From a virus: a DNA stretch of 64,000 nucleotides. The position numbers were made by a program, and so were the translations under genes. Location of the stretch: positions 1-64,000 of IMG/VR virus record IMGVR_UViG_3300048672_000970; one strand, written 5' to 3'. Below the pieces are notes generated by a model, which was given only the letters and a program-made list of their open reading frames with translations, was not told the DNA's origin and did not search any database. Positions 8,279 to 20,200 of the stretch are shown piece after piece (positions within the stretch are counted from its first letter, which is position 1; every line of letters begins with the position of its first letter).

Positions 8279-9376
8279 TTAGATTTGTACCAGTTGCCAA
8301 GTCTTCAGCATGTTCTTTCCGTACCATTCCATCCAATCGATTTCTCGACCATCAAATTGTAGCATGAGCAGCGCCCGTTGCGGATGATTTTTGAACATGA
8401 TGGCAAAGTCCTTCTTGCTCAGTTCACGATGGGCTTGCACGATGGTTTCGACGGCAGCTCGCACATCACGAACGGTTTCCAGCACTTGCTGCTGAATCTG
8501 ATCAAACCGTTCAACGGAAATGCCAGCCATCATTGCCGCTGCTCGCAGGTCATCAAATGTGTCATTCACAACCGCTTCCGCAATGTCTCGCTCACGCAGA
8601 AACGTGATTTGATGATGAAGATTTCGATACCAATCGGTTTTCCACTTGACCATATCACCATTGGTAAACTGAATAACGAACCCTTCAAACCCGTCTCCGG
8701 TTTCGATTTCCTTCTGCATCAGTGCTGGTTGGAAAACACCATTTTCCATGAATCGTTGTTTTTCGTCAATCACCATATTGAACGGCGGGTCAGTTTCCAT
8801 GATTTCCGCTTGAGTCAGATAACGGCCGGTTTCGTTATCTCGCACATGAAGAAGAACCAGTTTCGTTTCCAGATAGCGGACAACGATTTGCGGCAACTCG
8901 GGCGACACCAGTTCAAAAACCGGCGTCAAGCTCTTGGCAAGCATATTGTAAACCCACCGAGTGCCATTTTCCATTTGTTTCATCGCGGCCAATGCGACGT
9001 TACAATGTGGCGCATCCCACGACTTTTTCGTCTTCCAAAAAATTTGACCGTCAATCATGACCGGCACCAGCATCGAGCCATCAACCTTAATCATCACGCG
9101 GTCAACTTGCGTCCAGTCAATCGCGTGAATTTGCGTATGTTCCGTTTCACCGACGTTACGGAACTTGTGCAGCGGGCGACTAATCAGCTTGCCATCCCGG
9201 TCAAAGACGATGCCACGTCCTTCAATCCTTTCTTCATATCCTTCACCGAGAGCAAACGTCTCAGGCGTTTGAACCACGTAAGAAATGGTGGTAGTTCCTT
9301 CAATCCCCGCCATACGAACGAACATAGGATACTGAAGGGAAGAAACGTCATCGATAGTCTTGATTTGCTTGAACAT
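8279..9376 (-). CDS. rnlA: T4 Rnl1-like RNA ligase
   Basis: The nucleotidyltransferase motifs of T4 RNA ligase 1 appear in order: motif I KVDGSM with the AMP-accepting lysine near residue 97, RPLHKFRNVGE upstream (Rnl1 signature), motif III FELVSP (about 154-159), motif IV EGFVIQF (about 231-237) and motif V VKWKTDWY (about 243-250). The enzyme would seal 5'-phosphate and 3'-OH RNA ends, classically to repair tRNAs cut by host anticodon nucleases. Length (365 aa) is close to T4 Rnl1 (374 aa). AAGGAGCG stands before two adjacent ATGs; the second has the better spacing. No polynucleotide kinase gene is seen in the window. Confidence 0.88.
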   Translation of the reverse strand: MFKQIKTIDDVSSLQYPMFVRMAGIEGTTTISYVVQTPETFALGEGYEERIEGRGIVFDRDGKLISRPLHKFRNVGETEHTQIHAIDWTQVDRVMIKVDGSMLVPVMIDGQIFWKTKKSWDAPHCNVALAAMKQMENGTRWVYNMLAKSLTPVFELVSPELPQIVVRYLETKLVLLHVRDNETGRYLTQAEIMETDPPFNMVIDEKQRFMENGVFQPALMQKEIETGDGFEGFVIQFTNGDMVKWKTDWYRNLHHQITFLRERDIAEAVVNDTFDDLRAAAMMAGISVERFDQIQQQVLETVRDVRAAVETIVQAHRELSKKDFAIMFKNHPQRALLMLQFDGREIDWMEWYGKNMLKTWQLVQI

Positions 9377-9436
9377 CATCGCTCCTTGAAAAGATGATGA
9401 AGTGTAGCAAGCGTCTTCAACGAACGCAAGTGCCTA

Positions 9437-9450
9437 TTACACTTTGTTAC
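9437..9450 (-). other. Stop-codon-associated motif TAACAAAGTGTAA
   Basis: On the minus strand GTAACAAAGTGTAA begins at the TAA stop codon of the 9447-10079 gene. The same motif recurs at 36331-36344, 45580-45593 and 51024-51037, always at the 3' end of a minus-strand gene. Confidence 0.55.
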
Positions 9451-10079
9451 TTCTTGTTCGCCATTTCTTTAAGGACGTTTAAGCGCGCACTGGTAGTGTA
9501 CTTTTTAATGTCCACTGAAGGTATCTTAGTGACAACGGGCGCTGCCACCGGAGTTTCTATCTGTTTCAATTTCTCCTTAACTGTCTCGTTAATCTGGTCT
9601 GTTTTTGCCATCTGATTGATGATGCTAAATCTAGGTTTTTCAACTTTTACTTCTGCTACTGGCGGTGTAACGTCCTTAACATCCTTTTTCTCCGGTTCTT
9701 CAGATTTCTTGAAATACGATTTGATACTTGGCACAGTAATCGGTTCTTCAACAGTTTCAATTTCAGGTTCAGGTTCTTTTTCAGCCACAGATGGTGTAAA
9801 AACGTTAACGGCCGTTAAATCCTGTTCCAATCTAATAGGCATCTTGACAGGCGTAACAATGTTGCCATTCGATATGATTTCAATTTCAAAGTTTGCACTT
9901 GACGCAGAAGATAAGTAAGATTCTCTTAAATCAATTTCGGCCTCCCACTCGTTTCCATTTTGCTTGGCAAGAAATGCGAGGGTTGGTTGTTCACCGACCA
10001 AACATCTGACAATCAATCCATGTTGCGAATTAGTAAAAACGGAAAACGCAACTTTGTTCGGTACGTTTGTATAAAGCAT
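9447..10079 (-). CDS. Hypothetical, possible structural protein (210 aa)
   Basis: An N-terminal beta-rich domain (about 1-90) is followed by a long acidic and proline-rich linker (EKEPEPEIETVEEPI and similar, about 97-150) and a basic helical tail. This domain-linker-tail layout is common in phage virion accessory proteins, but no family is recognised. It lies 3 bases downstream of the 10083-10493 gene at the end of the tail-fibre operon, so a role in the fibre or its assembly is plausible. Confidence 0.55.
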   Translation of the reverse strand: MLYTNVPNKVAFSVFTNSQHGLIVRCLVGEQPTLAFLAKQNGNEWEAEIDLRESYLSSASSANFEIEIISNGNIVTPVKMPIRLEQDLTAVNVFTPSVAEKEPEPEIETVEEPITVPSIKSYFKKSEEPEKKDVKDVTPPVAEVKVEKPRFSIINQMAKTDQINETVKEKLKQIETPVAAPVVTKIPSVDIKKYTTSARLNVLKEMANKK

Positions 10080-10082
10080 GAG

Positions 10083-10493
10083 TTATCCTTTGCTGAAGAA
10101 AATATCGGTCGTTCGAGCTTTCAACGAATTGATGTTATCGAACGAAACATGAATTGGGGTGAACACCATAGATTGCTCGGCATACTGGTCATTCAGTTTT
10201 AAGCCTGAGACGGCATACAGACCAGCCGGTGAAATAACAGACCTAGATTTGTAAGTGCGGTCTTGAAATGAGACAGTTACCAGTAACGTCTGGACGTTAT
10301 CGATTTCAAAATCCAACGGAGTAATTTCCCAATCTCTACTCTGCACCGCCATCAATGAAGATGGGCCAATACCCCCACCCGCAATGGATGATTTCTCTTT
10401 TTTAACTAAAAGAGCTGAAACGATTTTAGCGCGTCTAGGATTCTCTAACCCGTTAATCGAGTCAAAGAGAATCCTATTTCCATTTATGCTCAT
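10083..10493 (-). CDS. Hypothetical protein in tail-fibre operon (136 aa)
   Basis: Starts MSINGNRILFDSINGLENPRR; beta-rich with no membrane segment. It has its own late-promoter-like box (AGTAAATA at 10517-10522) inside a 9-bp inverted repeat, and lies directly downstream of the 1231-residue fibre gene. Position suggests a fibre accessory or chaperone; the sequence itself does not show this. Confidence 0.55.
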   Translation of the reverse strand: MSINGNRILFDSINGLENPRRAKIVSALLVKKEKSSIAGGGIGPSSLMAVQSRDWEITPLDFEIDNVQTLLVTVSFQDRTYKSRSVISPAGLYAVSGLKLNDQYAEQSMVFTPIHVSFDNINSLKARTTDIFFSKG

Positions 10494-10497
10494 TCGG

Positions 10498-10522
10498 AAA
10501 TACTGGTGTCAGCCAGTATTTA
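10498..10522 (-). promoter_or_regulatory. Late-promoter-like box inside an inverted repeat
   Basis: AAATACTGG (10498-10506) and CCAGTATTT (10513-10521) form a perfect 9-bp inverted repeat with 6-base centre. Its right arm overlaps the minus-strand box AGTAAATA for gene 10083-10493. It could be an operator, or a hairpin that ends the upstream fibre transcript. Confidence 0.5.
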
Positions 10523-10526
10523 CTTG

Positions 10527-13500
10527 TTAGACATAGAAATTCGGTGCCCGTGCTTTCGTGCCTATACCAGTTGATTGATAATGTAGGTCACAACTTAACA
10601 AGAATGGATTGGTAGCTGCCGACAATGTGTTACCCGTTAATGACACTCTCACCATGATGAGTGTGTCTGGTTCAATTAACGCAGTATCAATTAGAGAAGC
10701 AGAGCCACCAGCGACTGTTAGAGCCGTTTCCGCAATAAAATGCTCATATTGAGTGGTAGGAGTGGCAGTTTGTGTCACTGACGTGGTTTTAGCGGCTGCA
10801 AATGCGGCCTGTTGATGACCCTTTGCAGCAGTCACATCAAACGTCCATGTCACGCCGCCTGTGGTGACGGTTGTGCTGTTATGAGTCCAATGGGTATGGA
10901 TATAAACGACCGTCCCCGGAACGTAATCATGGTCAACGTGGAATGTAAGCCAAATTTCCTGATTGACAGTAAATTGGTATGCATAGATGTTCGTCATGAT
11001 GGCCGCCCACGTTGGGTTATTAACACCCGACCCACGAACGACAAGCTGCCCGATTAAATCACGGAACGGGAAAGTTGGCGTTGTTGTATCAACCTGAATA
11101 CCTAATCCAGAAGTTTTCTGAATGATGACGTTTGACGCAGATTTGATAGTTCCGTTAATGTCAGCGGCGTTAGCATTCACTGAAGCGAACCGTAAAGCCG
11201 TTGTACCAATATTTCCAGTGCCGGCGGTAAACGGCTGCAAATCACTTGCGACTACCGCCAAGCCAGTTGTCGTATTTGAATACAGGCGCATCGCACCACC
11301 CGCATCAAGCAATTGGATACCACCACGGAAAGTGGCGTTAGATGTGCCAGAAATGAGCCATGTTGCATTGGAAGCTGTGCCCATGATGACATTCAATGCA
11401 CCCGTAAATGTGTTGGGGGTGGTCAAAGCTCCGTATGACGCGCTGTATCCAACTGCTTGTAGTGCACCGCCGCCCGTTCCAGAAGTGAAATAATTTCTTC
11501 CCTGTGCGACATAAATTGAATATACATCCGTCATCGTTGTATTTGTACTTGCCACTGGTGTTCCGGCAATATATAACGAACTTGCGCGAGTATAAGTAGA
11601 AGCTGACGTGGCCGCAACAGTCATGCGGCCGATAGAACTCGCTGCCAAATCTGCAATAGAACCACCATTCACTTGAACAGATTTTGTCTCAATGCTCAAA
11701 TCAATACCACTGGCAGTAACTGGAATACTACCTGTCGCGGAAGATGCCATTTGGTCTAAATGTTTATTAAACACCACAGCCGTCGTGTTAAGTGTATCAG
11801 TGGATTTTGTGTATCCAGTGAACGTTCTGCCACCGTTAGCTGTACCCGCTGATACAGTAACTAACGCTCCAGCCAATTCAGCTACAGTATCCGCATCAGT
11901 GGCTCGTGTTAACACCCATGGGACGGTTGTGCTGCCAACTGTAGTCACCGTGTAAATTCCGCGATATGCGGCGCCAGCATTCAGGCCGGCAACAGTAGTG
12001 ATGTCTTTAACTAAAACTCTATCGTTAACCGTGGCAGCAGTTCCATCAGGGGTGAATGCGGCGATAGTTTGTGCAAACGTATGGCTGACCGTTGTGCCGG
12101 CTGCGATACCTGCATTAACATACCCTTGAACAGTTGCGGTAACCGTTTCTGTACTAGCCCAAGAAACAGATGAAGTGGTGCAGGCCGTAACGGTAAATGT
12201 TCCGTTATAAGTGGTAGGAGTGGCCCCTGAAATTGTGATAGACGCACCCACTGCATATGGTGCATAAGTTTTCGCTGCAAAAGTGGCAGTAGCCGTAGTT
12301 CCCGTGCCAGTAATGGCAGTGGTAATTAAATTAGTGATACTACCCTGAACAGTTGCAGTTACGGTTTCTGCACTAGCCCAAGAAACGGTGGTCGTGGTGC
12401 AGGCAGTGACGGTAAATGTTCCGTTATAAGTTGTCGGAGTGGCACCAGACACATAGATGGTTGAGCCAACAGAATATGGCGCTCCAGCTTGCGCAGCAAA
12501 CGTGGCAGTAGCTGTACCGGCTGCGCCAGTGATAGCTGTTGTTGCCAACGTCCATCCCGGAACGTTTTGCGCAATAGCTACCGTCGCACTTGAGATAGTT
12601 GGAATGAGGGTATTGGCCGGAATATTTGTAGTGGCAACTGAAACGGCTGCACCGACTTTAACACCAACTGTTGACGCAAGTGTTAAAGACAAACTGTTAA
12701 GTGTGGTGGTAACAGTCGTAGTATTGGTATTAGAATATCCAGTAAGGACGTTAGCTGAAAAGGTGCTGGGTGCAATATCAACGGTAGTGGCCCATTTCAC
12801 TAATTTATGCGCGAACAATGGCGAATGAGTTGCCATGTCAAAGGTAGACCAAGTGGGTGCTGCTGCTCCATTTGATTGCAGAATTTGAGCTGCAGTACCA
12901 GCAGCAGTTCCCGCTAATGAAGTGGCAGTATCTGCATAAGCAACACCCCATTGGGTGATGGCATTAATACTCTTTCCATCGACAGTTGCCGCATCGCCAT
13001 CAATGGACGTGATACCCGTTAACGCAATAGCCCCCGAAGCTCTATTCAGTGCAATGGACGTGGTGCCAATGAAAACAGATGAATTACCTAAGACCGCCGC
13101 AGGTATGGTGCCTGATAAGTTACCCGCCGTTAAGGACGTTAACGCTGCTCCAGACCCTGAGAATGATGATGCAAACACTGCCCCACCGACACCAAGGCCG
13201 CCTGCAATTGTTAAAGCGCCAGTGGATGTGGACGTTGATGCGGTAGCTAAACTAATTGCAACTGACGTAGAACTAATGGTGGCACGCGATGCACCAGCAG
13301 CATAAAGAATCAGATTTCCAGATGCGCCGGAAGAAATGACGAGTGCATTACTTTCAGCCACATTCGTTGTACTTCGCATCAGAATTGATGCAGTGTTTGT
13401 CCCATTGCTTAGAATCAATCTAGCATCTGAACCTGTACCGGTATCCGGGTTAGTAATTGATAATGACGTACTTCCGACAGTAGTGGCAGAAATACTACTT

Positions 13501-14222
13501 GAAGCTCCCGCATAAATTGCTCCACCGACACCCAATCCACCAGTAATTGTTAATGCACCCGTCGATGTACTAGACGAAGCGGTGTTATTGGTGATAGAAA
13601 CTGCACCAGAAGACGTTAATCCAGTCAACGTCCCTACGGACGTGATACTTGATAAATTATTGGTATGAATCAATTTATACCAAGTACCCCAAGTCGTACT
13701 AGAACCCGACCGATGCCAGATATTGTCATTATCGGTGAAAGCTAATTGATGCGCTTTGCCACCCGACCAATCAGTGCCGGAGCCATATTGACGGATAGAC
13801 ATGACTCCATTAAATGAGCCACCATCCGCCAAAGAATTTGTCGTATTGCTTTTGAAATCTGCCCAAATACCGGGCGAGGCGGTAGTTTCAGGAGTATCAA
13901 CCACTGCACGAGTATCAGACACAACCATTTTTGTACTTGACCCGGCTAGTCCGTCAATTGAAATACCTGTGAGTGATTGTGCGCCGCTGGCTCTGTCAAG
14001 TGTGATGGCGGTTGTACCAAGGTTAACGGTCGTGGACAGCGCGCCGAAATATCCTTTTCTGAATACCAACGTCGATGACCCAATATCTTGTGTCCCGGTG
14101 GCAGCCGGTAACAAATGTTTCGACGCAGAGATATTGAAAGCGTTGCCAATTGTCAAATCAGCAACGTTGAAAATATTTTGATATGCTTCAAATCCGGCTT
14201 GTGTAAAAGATGCTAGTGCCAT
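10527..14222 (-). CDS. Tail-fibre protein (1231 aa)
   Basis: A long, low-complexity Ala/Thr/Ser/Gly-rich protein of the phage-fibre type. It contains repeated modules such as TSTGALTIAGGLGVGGAV and GTTSIALNRASGAIALTGI, which also occur in the neighbouring 2494-residue protein, indicating exchange of shaft segments. Residues about 560-700 hold a 73-residue tandem duplication (DNA 12131-12349 and 12350-12568). The N-terminus MALASFTQAGFEA resembles that of the 494-residue protein (MALVNFKAKGFEA), so this may be a common attachment domain. The C-terminal approximately 150 residues are non-repetitive and may form the receptor-binding tip. Confidence 0.8.
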   Translation of the reverse strand: MALASFTQAGFEAYQNIFNVADLTIGNAFNISASKHLLPAATGTQDIGSSTLVFRKGYFGALSTTVNLGTTAITLDRASGAQSLTGISIDGLAGSSTKMVVSDTRAVVDTPETTASPGIWADFKSNTTNSLADGGSFNGVMSIRQYGSGTDWSGGKAHQLAFTDNDNIWHRSGSSTTWGTWYKLIHTNNLSSITSVGTLTGLTSSGAVSITNNTASSSTSTGALTITGGLGVGGAIYAGASSSISATTVGSTSLSITNPDTGTGSDARLILSNGTNTASILMRSTTNVAESNALVISSGASGNLILYAAGASRATISSTSVAISLATASTSTSTGALTIAGGLGVGGAVFASSFSGSGAALTSLTAGNLSGTIPAAVLGNSSVFIGTTSIALNRASGAIALTGITSIDGDAATVDGKSINAITQWGVAYADTATSLAGTAAGTAAQILQSNGAAAPTWSTFDMATHSPLFAHKLVKWATTVDIAPSTFSANVLTGYSNTNTTTVTTTLNSLSLTLASTVGVKVGAAVSVATTNIPANTLIPTISSATVAIAQNVPGWTLATTAITGAAGTATATFAAQAGAPYSVGSTIYVSGATPTTYNGTFTVTACTTTTVSWASAETVTATVQGSITNLITTAITGTGTTATATFAAKTYAPYAVGASITISGATPTTYNGTFTVTACTTSSVSWASTETVTATVQGYVNAGIAAGTTVSHTFAQTIAAFTPDGTAATVNDRVLVKDITTVAGLNAGAAYRGIYTVTTVGSTTVPWVLTRATDADTVAELAGALVTVSAGTANGGRTFTGYTKSTDTLNTTAVVFNKHLDQMASSATGSIPVTASGIDLSIETKSVQVNGGSIADLAASSIGRMTVAATSASTYTRASSLYIAGTPVASTNTTMTDVYSIYVAQGRNYFTSGTGGGALQAVGYSASYGALTTPNTFTGALNVIMGTASNATWLISGTSNATFRGGIQLLDAGGAMRLYSNTTTGLAVVASDLQPFTAGTGNIGTTALRFASVNANAADINGTIKSASNVIIQKTSGLGIQVDTTTPTFPFRDLIGQLVVRGSGVNNPTWAAIMTNIYAYQFTVNQEIWLTFHVDHDYVPGTVVYIHTHWTHNSTTVTTGGVTWTFDVTAAKGHQQAAFAAAKTTSVTQTATPTTQYEHFIAETALTVAGGSASLIDTALIEPDTLIMVRVSLTGNTLSAATNPFLLSCDLHYQSTGIGTKARAPNFYV
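12131..12568 (-). repeat. Two tandem copies of a 219-bp (73-codon) unit
   Basis: The segment 12131-12349 is repeated with moderate divergence at 12350-12568, in frame. The encoded units share SGATPTTYNGTFTVTACTT. It looks like an in-frame duplication that lengthens the fibre shaft. Confidence 0.75.
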
Positions 14223-14241
14223 TTCAATACCCTTTGAATGT

Positions 14242-14247
14242 TATTTA
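14242..14247 (-). promoter_or_regulatory. Late-promoter-like box (AATAAATA)
   Basis: Minus-strand AATAAATA lies about 20 bases before the ATG of the 1231-residue fibre gene; core TAAATA as in the other candidate late promoters. Confidence 0.4.
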
Positions 14248-14251
14248 TTGC

Positions 14252-17200
14252 TCACAGCTTATTGAAATATGCTGACAAGTACCAATCCGGAAAATCAGAT
14301 GCTCCACCACCAATTTCAAGGATAGCCGTTGCTGAAAATGGAATACCGTAAATGTTTCCGTTAGGGGCCAGCACACCGCCAATATATTTGTCAGCAGTGC
14401 CTAAACTACCAAACGTTGAAGCAGTATCAGTATTCGGGTCGATCACTAATACTGATGTACTGGTTCTAGGCAATCCATAAATTTTTCCGTTAGGTGCCAG
14501 TACGGCACCACACCATTTTGCTGTTCCAGCTAATGAACCCTTGGTAGTTGCTGTCCCTGCTACCGGGTCAATAACTAGAAAATCGGTGGCTGAATAAGGC
14601 ACTGCGTAAATTTTTCCGTTAGGAGCCAATGCGCATCCCATATATTTTGTCGCTGTGGCCGAGAGAGTGCCAATAGTTGTGTAAGTGTCTGTTGACGGGT
14701 CTACCACTAACACAGTGGTAGCACTTGCTGGCGCGAAATAAATTTTGCCATTTAGTGCCAATGCACCCGTTTGATATGAACTTAAACCCGAACCAATCGT
14801 ATAAGTGGTTTGTGTTGCCGGGTCGATGACTAAAATATTTCCACTAGACCCCGGCGCGCAATAGATTTTCCCGTTTGGAGCTAACACCCCTCCCCACCAT
14901 TTGATACTGCCAGTGGCGCCCAATGAACCAAATTGAGTAATTACATTGGTTGCTGGGTCTAGTTCAGCAACTGTCCCGACAAAAGACGGAATGGCATAAA
15001 TTTTTCCATTTTGCCCTAACACACCGCCAACATACGCACTAGCCCCTTGTGCGGCACCAATAGATACTGTAACTCCGGTATCTGGGTCAAAACTGCGGAA
15101 CGGCACCGAGCCATACGGAATCATGTAGATTTTTCCGTTTGGCGCTAATACACCCCCGGTGTATTTTGATGAGCCTGTAATCGCACCTGAACCCGAACGA
15201 ATGGTAGTAACGGTGAACCCTGAAGTTCCTGCTGAAGAATTGGTAAAATCATTCGGCATTGAGCTAACAACCGTGATGCTACCCGCACCATCAACTCCCG
15301 TTGAAGAAAACGCTGTATCGCCTGTTAACGCCGTTTGAATGGCTGCTGCAACTTGAATGGCAGTAGCGCCCGTTGTGATAGATGCCAGCACATAACGTCC
15401 GGCGCCTGACGCCGGTTGAGTGCCAGCACCAGAAACTTGAAACCAGACATCAATAATTTGCTCAACCCCAGAAGGGTTAATTGCACCAGCAGTTCCTTGA
15501 GGGCCATACAACCTGAAATATGTACCTGCTAATGAACCCGCCACATCTGCCACGCAAGTTATTTTAGTGGTTTCATAAGTCGCCGCTGCAAAACTAAGTG
15601 AAGCTTCTTGAGCAGGTAATGAAAACAGGCTGGCGACAGAGTTTTTAACCGAGCTTCTTCCAGCGACAGTAACGACTGGTGCAGTAATTGAGGTGTCATT
15701 AGTGATAGCACCCGTGGTTGCAATTCCGGCTGAATTGACGGTCACACGGTCTACAACCGTGTTGGCAGTAGCGCCTGAACCAGCAGTAACACCGGCTTGA
15801 ATAACTACCGCACCACTGTTTCCAGTACCTTTTCCTAAACCTGGACGAATAGTTAAATTAACACCGGCTGTATCATTGGTGCTAGTATTGGAACCTCTGA
15901 TAATCGTAGCAGATGCGGATGCAACTGAATCCCCATTACCAAAAATAATGTCTCCAGCAGCATTGATACGATGCCGCTCGGTTAACGTTCCTGAAGTATT
16001 GGCAACGTTCACCACGTAAGATGCATTATTGGCCGTTGCACTGGCAGTTTCTTGCAAACCATCAATTCTAACTACTTCCACTGCACTTGCTGACCCTGGA
16101 GCAGCAATGACAAACCCTGTTCCTCGGCCGCTGCCGCCATTACCGGAAGAACTAATGCGCTGTGCAAGCGCAACGCCAGCAATGCCGGGCGTTTCAACAT
16201 GTAATCTGTAAGTGCTGCTTCCTGTAACAGAACCGAAATAAACATTTCCACCTGTGGTTAGCGTTCCGTTAATGAATGCATTACCGCCTGAACCAATACC
16301 ACCCGATACAACTAGCGCGCCAGTGGTTGTACTGGTTGAAGCTGTGGTATCGGTAATTGATACTGCGCCAGAAGAAGTTAAACCAGTTAACGTCCCTAAA
16401 GAAGTAATAGCCGTTTGTGCTGCACCAGTGACCGTTGCTGCACTGCCAGTAACACTGATTGACCAAGTGCCGGAAGCTCCAGTTCCAGTAAGAGTTGGGG
16501 AGTAAGTGTTATACGAAGCCGACGTTAAAATTTCTTTCCATGCTGTCCAGTTGTCGGTAGTGTCACGAAGTCCCCGATACCACAATGAATTGGAAGTATG
16601 CCATGACCCAGCGATTTCAATACTACCACCCGTTCCGCGCCCAAACCCTAACGTCGCCCAATAAGCTACTGGCGTGGTATCACCTAAAGAAGCATTGGTA
16701 GTATTTTGAGTATAAACACCTGCCGCTGGCGAATTCCGGCCGGTGCTGGCAGCGATGTTACTTCCAAGAGATGCAGTAACAGTGTTAACTTGAGTATTAG
16801 TTAAAGTGGAAGTGAACGTATAGGTAGTTAAATCATTTACTAACGAAATAGCCCAACCCGTATTCCACGATGCCACGCCAAACGTACTTTGCGCACCAGA
16901 CCAGCGAACAACCTCCACCCGTGGATATTGCCATAATGAGCCAGTAGTTGCATTTTCATCGCCAATGACAATCACGCATTTTGTGCCATCATGCCCGAAT
17001 CTCACTTTATAGTTTTGAGTAACATCCGGTTGTCCAACGATTCTGGCGCTAGTGTTAAACCATTGAGTAGACGGCTGATAGTTGTATCCAGAGCAATACA
17101 AATCAAATCCTTGCCCCGCTGCATATAAAAACACTCTTATATGCATATCCATCATGGTAGTAGTCCATGATTGCGGTAGAGTGATAACAAAAGCCCCGCG

Positions 17201-20200
17201 CAAGTTCGCGGCGGCATTAGAATATTTTGCTCCACCCGGAGTGAAAATGGTAGTCGTCGCGGCGGATATAGAGGCATAGCCGTTGGTTGCAACGATGGCA
17301 TCACTCACACCCACGCCACCCGCGACGACCAGCGCACCTGTGGTAGCAGACGTGGAAGCCGTTGTGGCCGCCAGTGATAATTGTCCAGCGGCAGTTAGCG
17401 TGGCATAAGTAGTACCATTATTCGTACTGAACGTTAGATAACCACCCGTCGTCCCTGCGCCCCGGAAGAAACTGATACCAGCATTCAATGAGCCAGAGTA
17501 TTCAAGGCCAATTCTTGCAGCTTCAGTGCTAACGGCGGTTCCGGCACCATTTCGGATATTCAATCTAAAGTTCGTATCACCCTGGAATCGGGTCAGTGAT
17601 GCGGTTAAAGCACTTGCGGTACTATTAGCCGTATTGTATGTTCCGGCAAATAGGTCGCCGGCAATACCAACCCCGCCCGCAACCGTTAACGCACCAGTTG
17701 TGGTATTGGTGGATGCTGTCGCATTGGTGATGTTGACCACTCCAGAAGATGTCAATCCCGTTAACGTCCCTAAAGAAGTAATTGCAGTTTGCGCCGCGCC
17801 AGTGACTGTCGCCGCACTTCCATCAATTGAAATTCCGGTCAATGATTGAGCACCACTTGCGCGATTGAGGGTAATACTCGTCGTGCCTAAGTTAAATGAA
17901 TCAGCCGTGTTTACCGCATCAGTAATACCGTATCCAGAAATGGTAGTTGGTTTATTTCCGACATCTGCCCAATTAGTTGAAACCAGTGGGCCAAATTCTA
18001 CATCTTCAATAGTTCCAGAAGACAGCGTAAAAATGGATGAGTCAAAATAAAGCGAGGCAGTGACCGTGGCTGCAACTGTTCTAACAATCGTACCGTTTTT
18101 GTAATATTTGACATTCACACCGTCATACGTGATACTGATAATGTCACCTACGGCAACAGTGGTCAAGTTTGAATAGGCCGTTCCAGATTCATACACACTA
18201 AATGAGGCACTGTTAATATAAACCGCGTAATCAATCCCTGTGTAATTTGAATCGGTTGCCGGGTCGGTATTCAATCCGACCATATAAGCGGTGGAAAGAT
18301 TCGCAATTCTGAATCTAACAAATGAACCACCTGCATATCCAACTGTTGAATATGCACCTGCATCCCATGTACTGTTCACCCCGCCAGTTTTTCTAATTTT
18401 GTTTCCGTTGATAGTGACGTTCGTGCCGACTAATCCTAACGCATTGCCAATACCAGAAGGTGAAGCGAAAAGTTTAGTGTAATCAGATTCGGAGCCGTCC
18501 ATTACTTCAAATTTTGGTTTCCCCCATTGAGCGGTACAAATTTGAGTAGCGGCCGTTGGTTTATGCAGGCCAGAACGCATTCTAAATTGGGTGACGGCTG
18601 CATTCCAGTTAAAATCGGTTAAAGTAGAAACTACCCCTGGCGCTGCATTATCACCAGTATCCATATCAATCAGTTTAGCCTGATTGGTAAAACCAGTAAC
18701 ACCTGTTGGATAAATGTGCCCAACCAGAAGATACCATTTATTCTGAATTAGGTTGGCGATGTTTACCGCAAGGAAATACGCATTTGAGTTAGTAGTCGAG
18801 GTGTTAAGTGTATCAACTACATTGGCAACCGCAGTAGCACCAATATAAATTACATGCCCATCAGTATTGGCACTGGTGCGGCGAATTGGCATGATAAACC
18901 GATAAGTCCGGTCTGGATAAACTTTAACCAGTTTTGAATATGGGCCGGCAAACCAGTTCAGATTACCAATAATACTATCACCCTGCCATACAACCGAGTA
19001 TTCTCCGTTTGGCATGACAGTATAAGCGGTGGAGTTAGTACCTTGAATACCATACGGGTTCCAGCCGTCTAATGAACTTCCCCACCGTGGAGCTTCCATC
19101 AAGTTATTTTTGACGGAATCATCGTACAGGGCAGTGCCATTATCATCACGGACATTACTTAATGGTAATCCACCAGTAGCTGAAAGCGTGCCACCGATGT
19201 TAACGTTGCCCGCAATACCTACCCCGCCCGAAATAATAACGGCACCAGTCGTGGTGGTAGTTGATGCGGTAGTGCTAGTAACCGAAAGTGAACCATCAGT
19301 ACCAGAGATTTTTGCACGTATAGTTGATGAACCGCCGGCGCCAAAAAGTAAATCTTGCCCTGCACCCGCAGCCACAATACCAAGTGGCGCAGAAGCATTT
19401 TGATACACCACCCCAATTGTTCCAGCCGTGTGACCAAAAATTGTTCCGCTAGATTGCCCAATATATAAATCCGCGCCGGTTGAACTGCCAAATAGCCGTT
19501 GATAAAATTTCGTCAGGCCGGCAGTGCCATCCCCAATCTGAAGTGCTTCCGTTACCGATGTCGTTTTTACCCCAACCCCTGTGGCATTAACGGTAATACC
19601 CCTCGCCCATGAAATAGCACCATCGAGTGCTCCAGTAACCGCCGTATCTAAAGTAATCACGCCGTTATAAGACTCAATTTTAGTCGCTAGGCCGGCTGCT
19701 CGATAATTCCACGTGGCAGTACCAGGGTCATTTCCGGTTGTGTAAGCATTGGTGGCTAAAAACAAATCACCCACGGCGCCATTTGTTCCTGCACCAATTG
19801 AACCCCGCGATTGAAAGTCAATAACTTTTGCTGCAGCATTCCAAGAAGTATGCGGGATGATTCCTAGGCCAATATGCCCGTTGGCATCTTTAACAAACTG
19901 ATTGGAATCTAAATTAACAACACCAGTTCCGGTAATCCCACCCGTGTAGGCCGGTGCGGAGGCATTAAGTTTCAGATTCAACGCCGTCTGGGTGGCGGTA
20001 GAAATTGGCTTATTAACGTCACTCGTGTTATCAACATTGCCCAATCCGACATCACTGGACGTTAACGTAATTACGCCCGTTCTACCGGAAACTGAAGTAA
20101 CTGCATCAGTGAAAGAGATTACCCCCGTAGTGGAATTATAGGCAAGGGAACCCGAAACAGAAATAGCATTTCTAGCACGAGTATTAGTGAAATATAAATT

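Noticed and set aside
8378-9397. 339-codon open frame on the plus strand
   Set aside because: Antisense to the RNA ligase gene with its clear nucleotidyltransferase motifs; composition is His/Asn/Arg rich as expected for a reverse-complement shadow.
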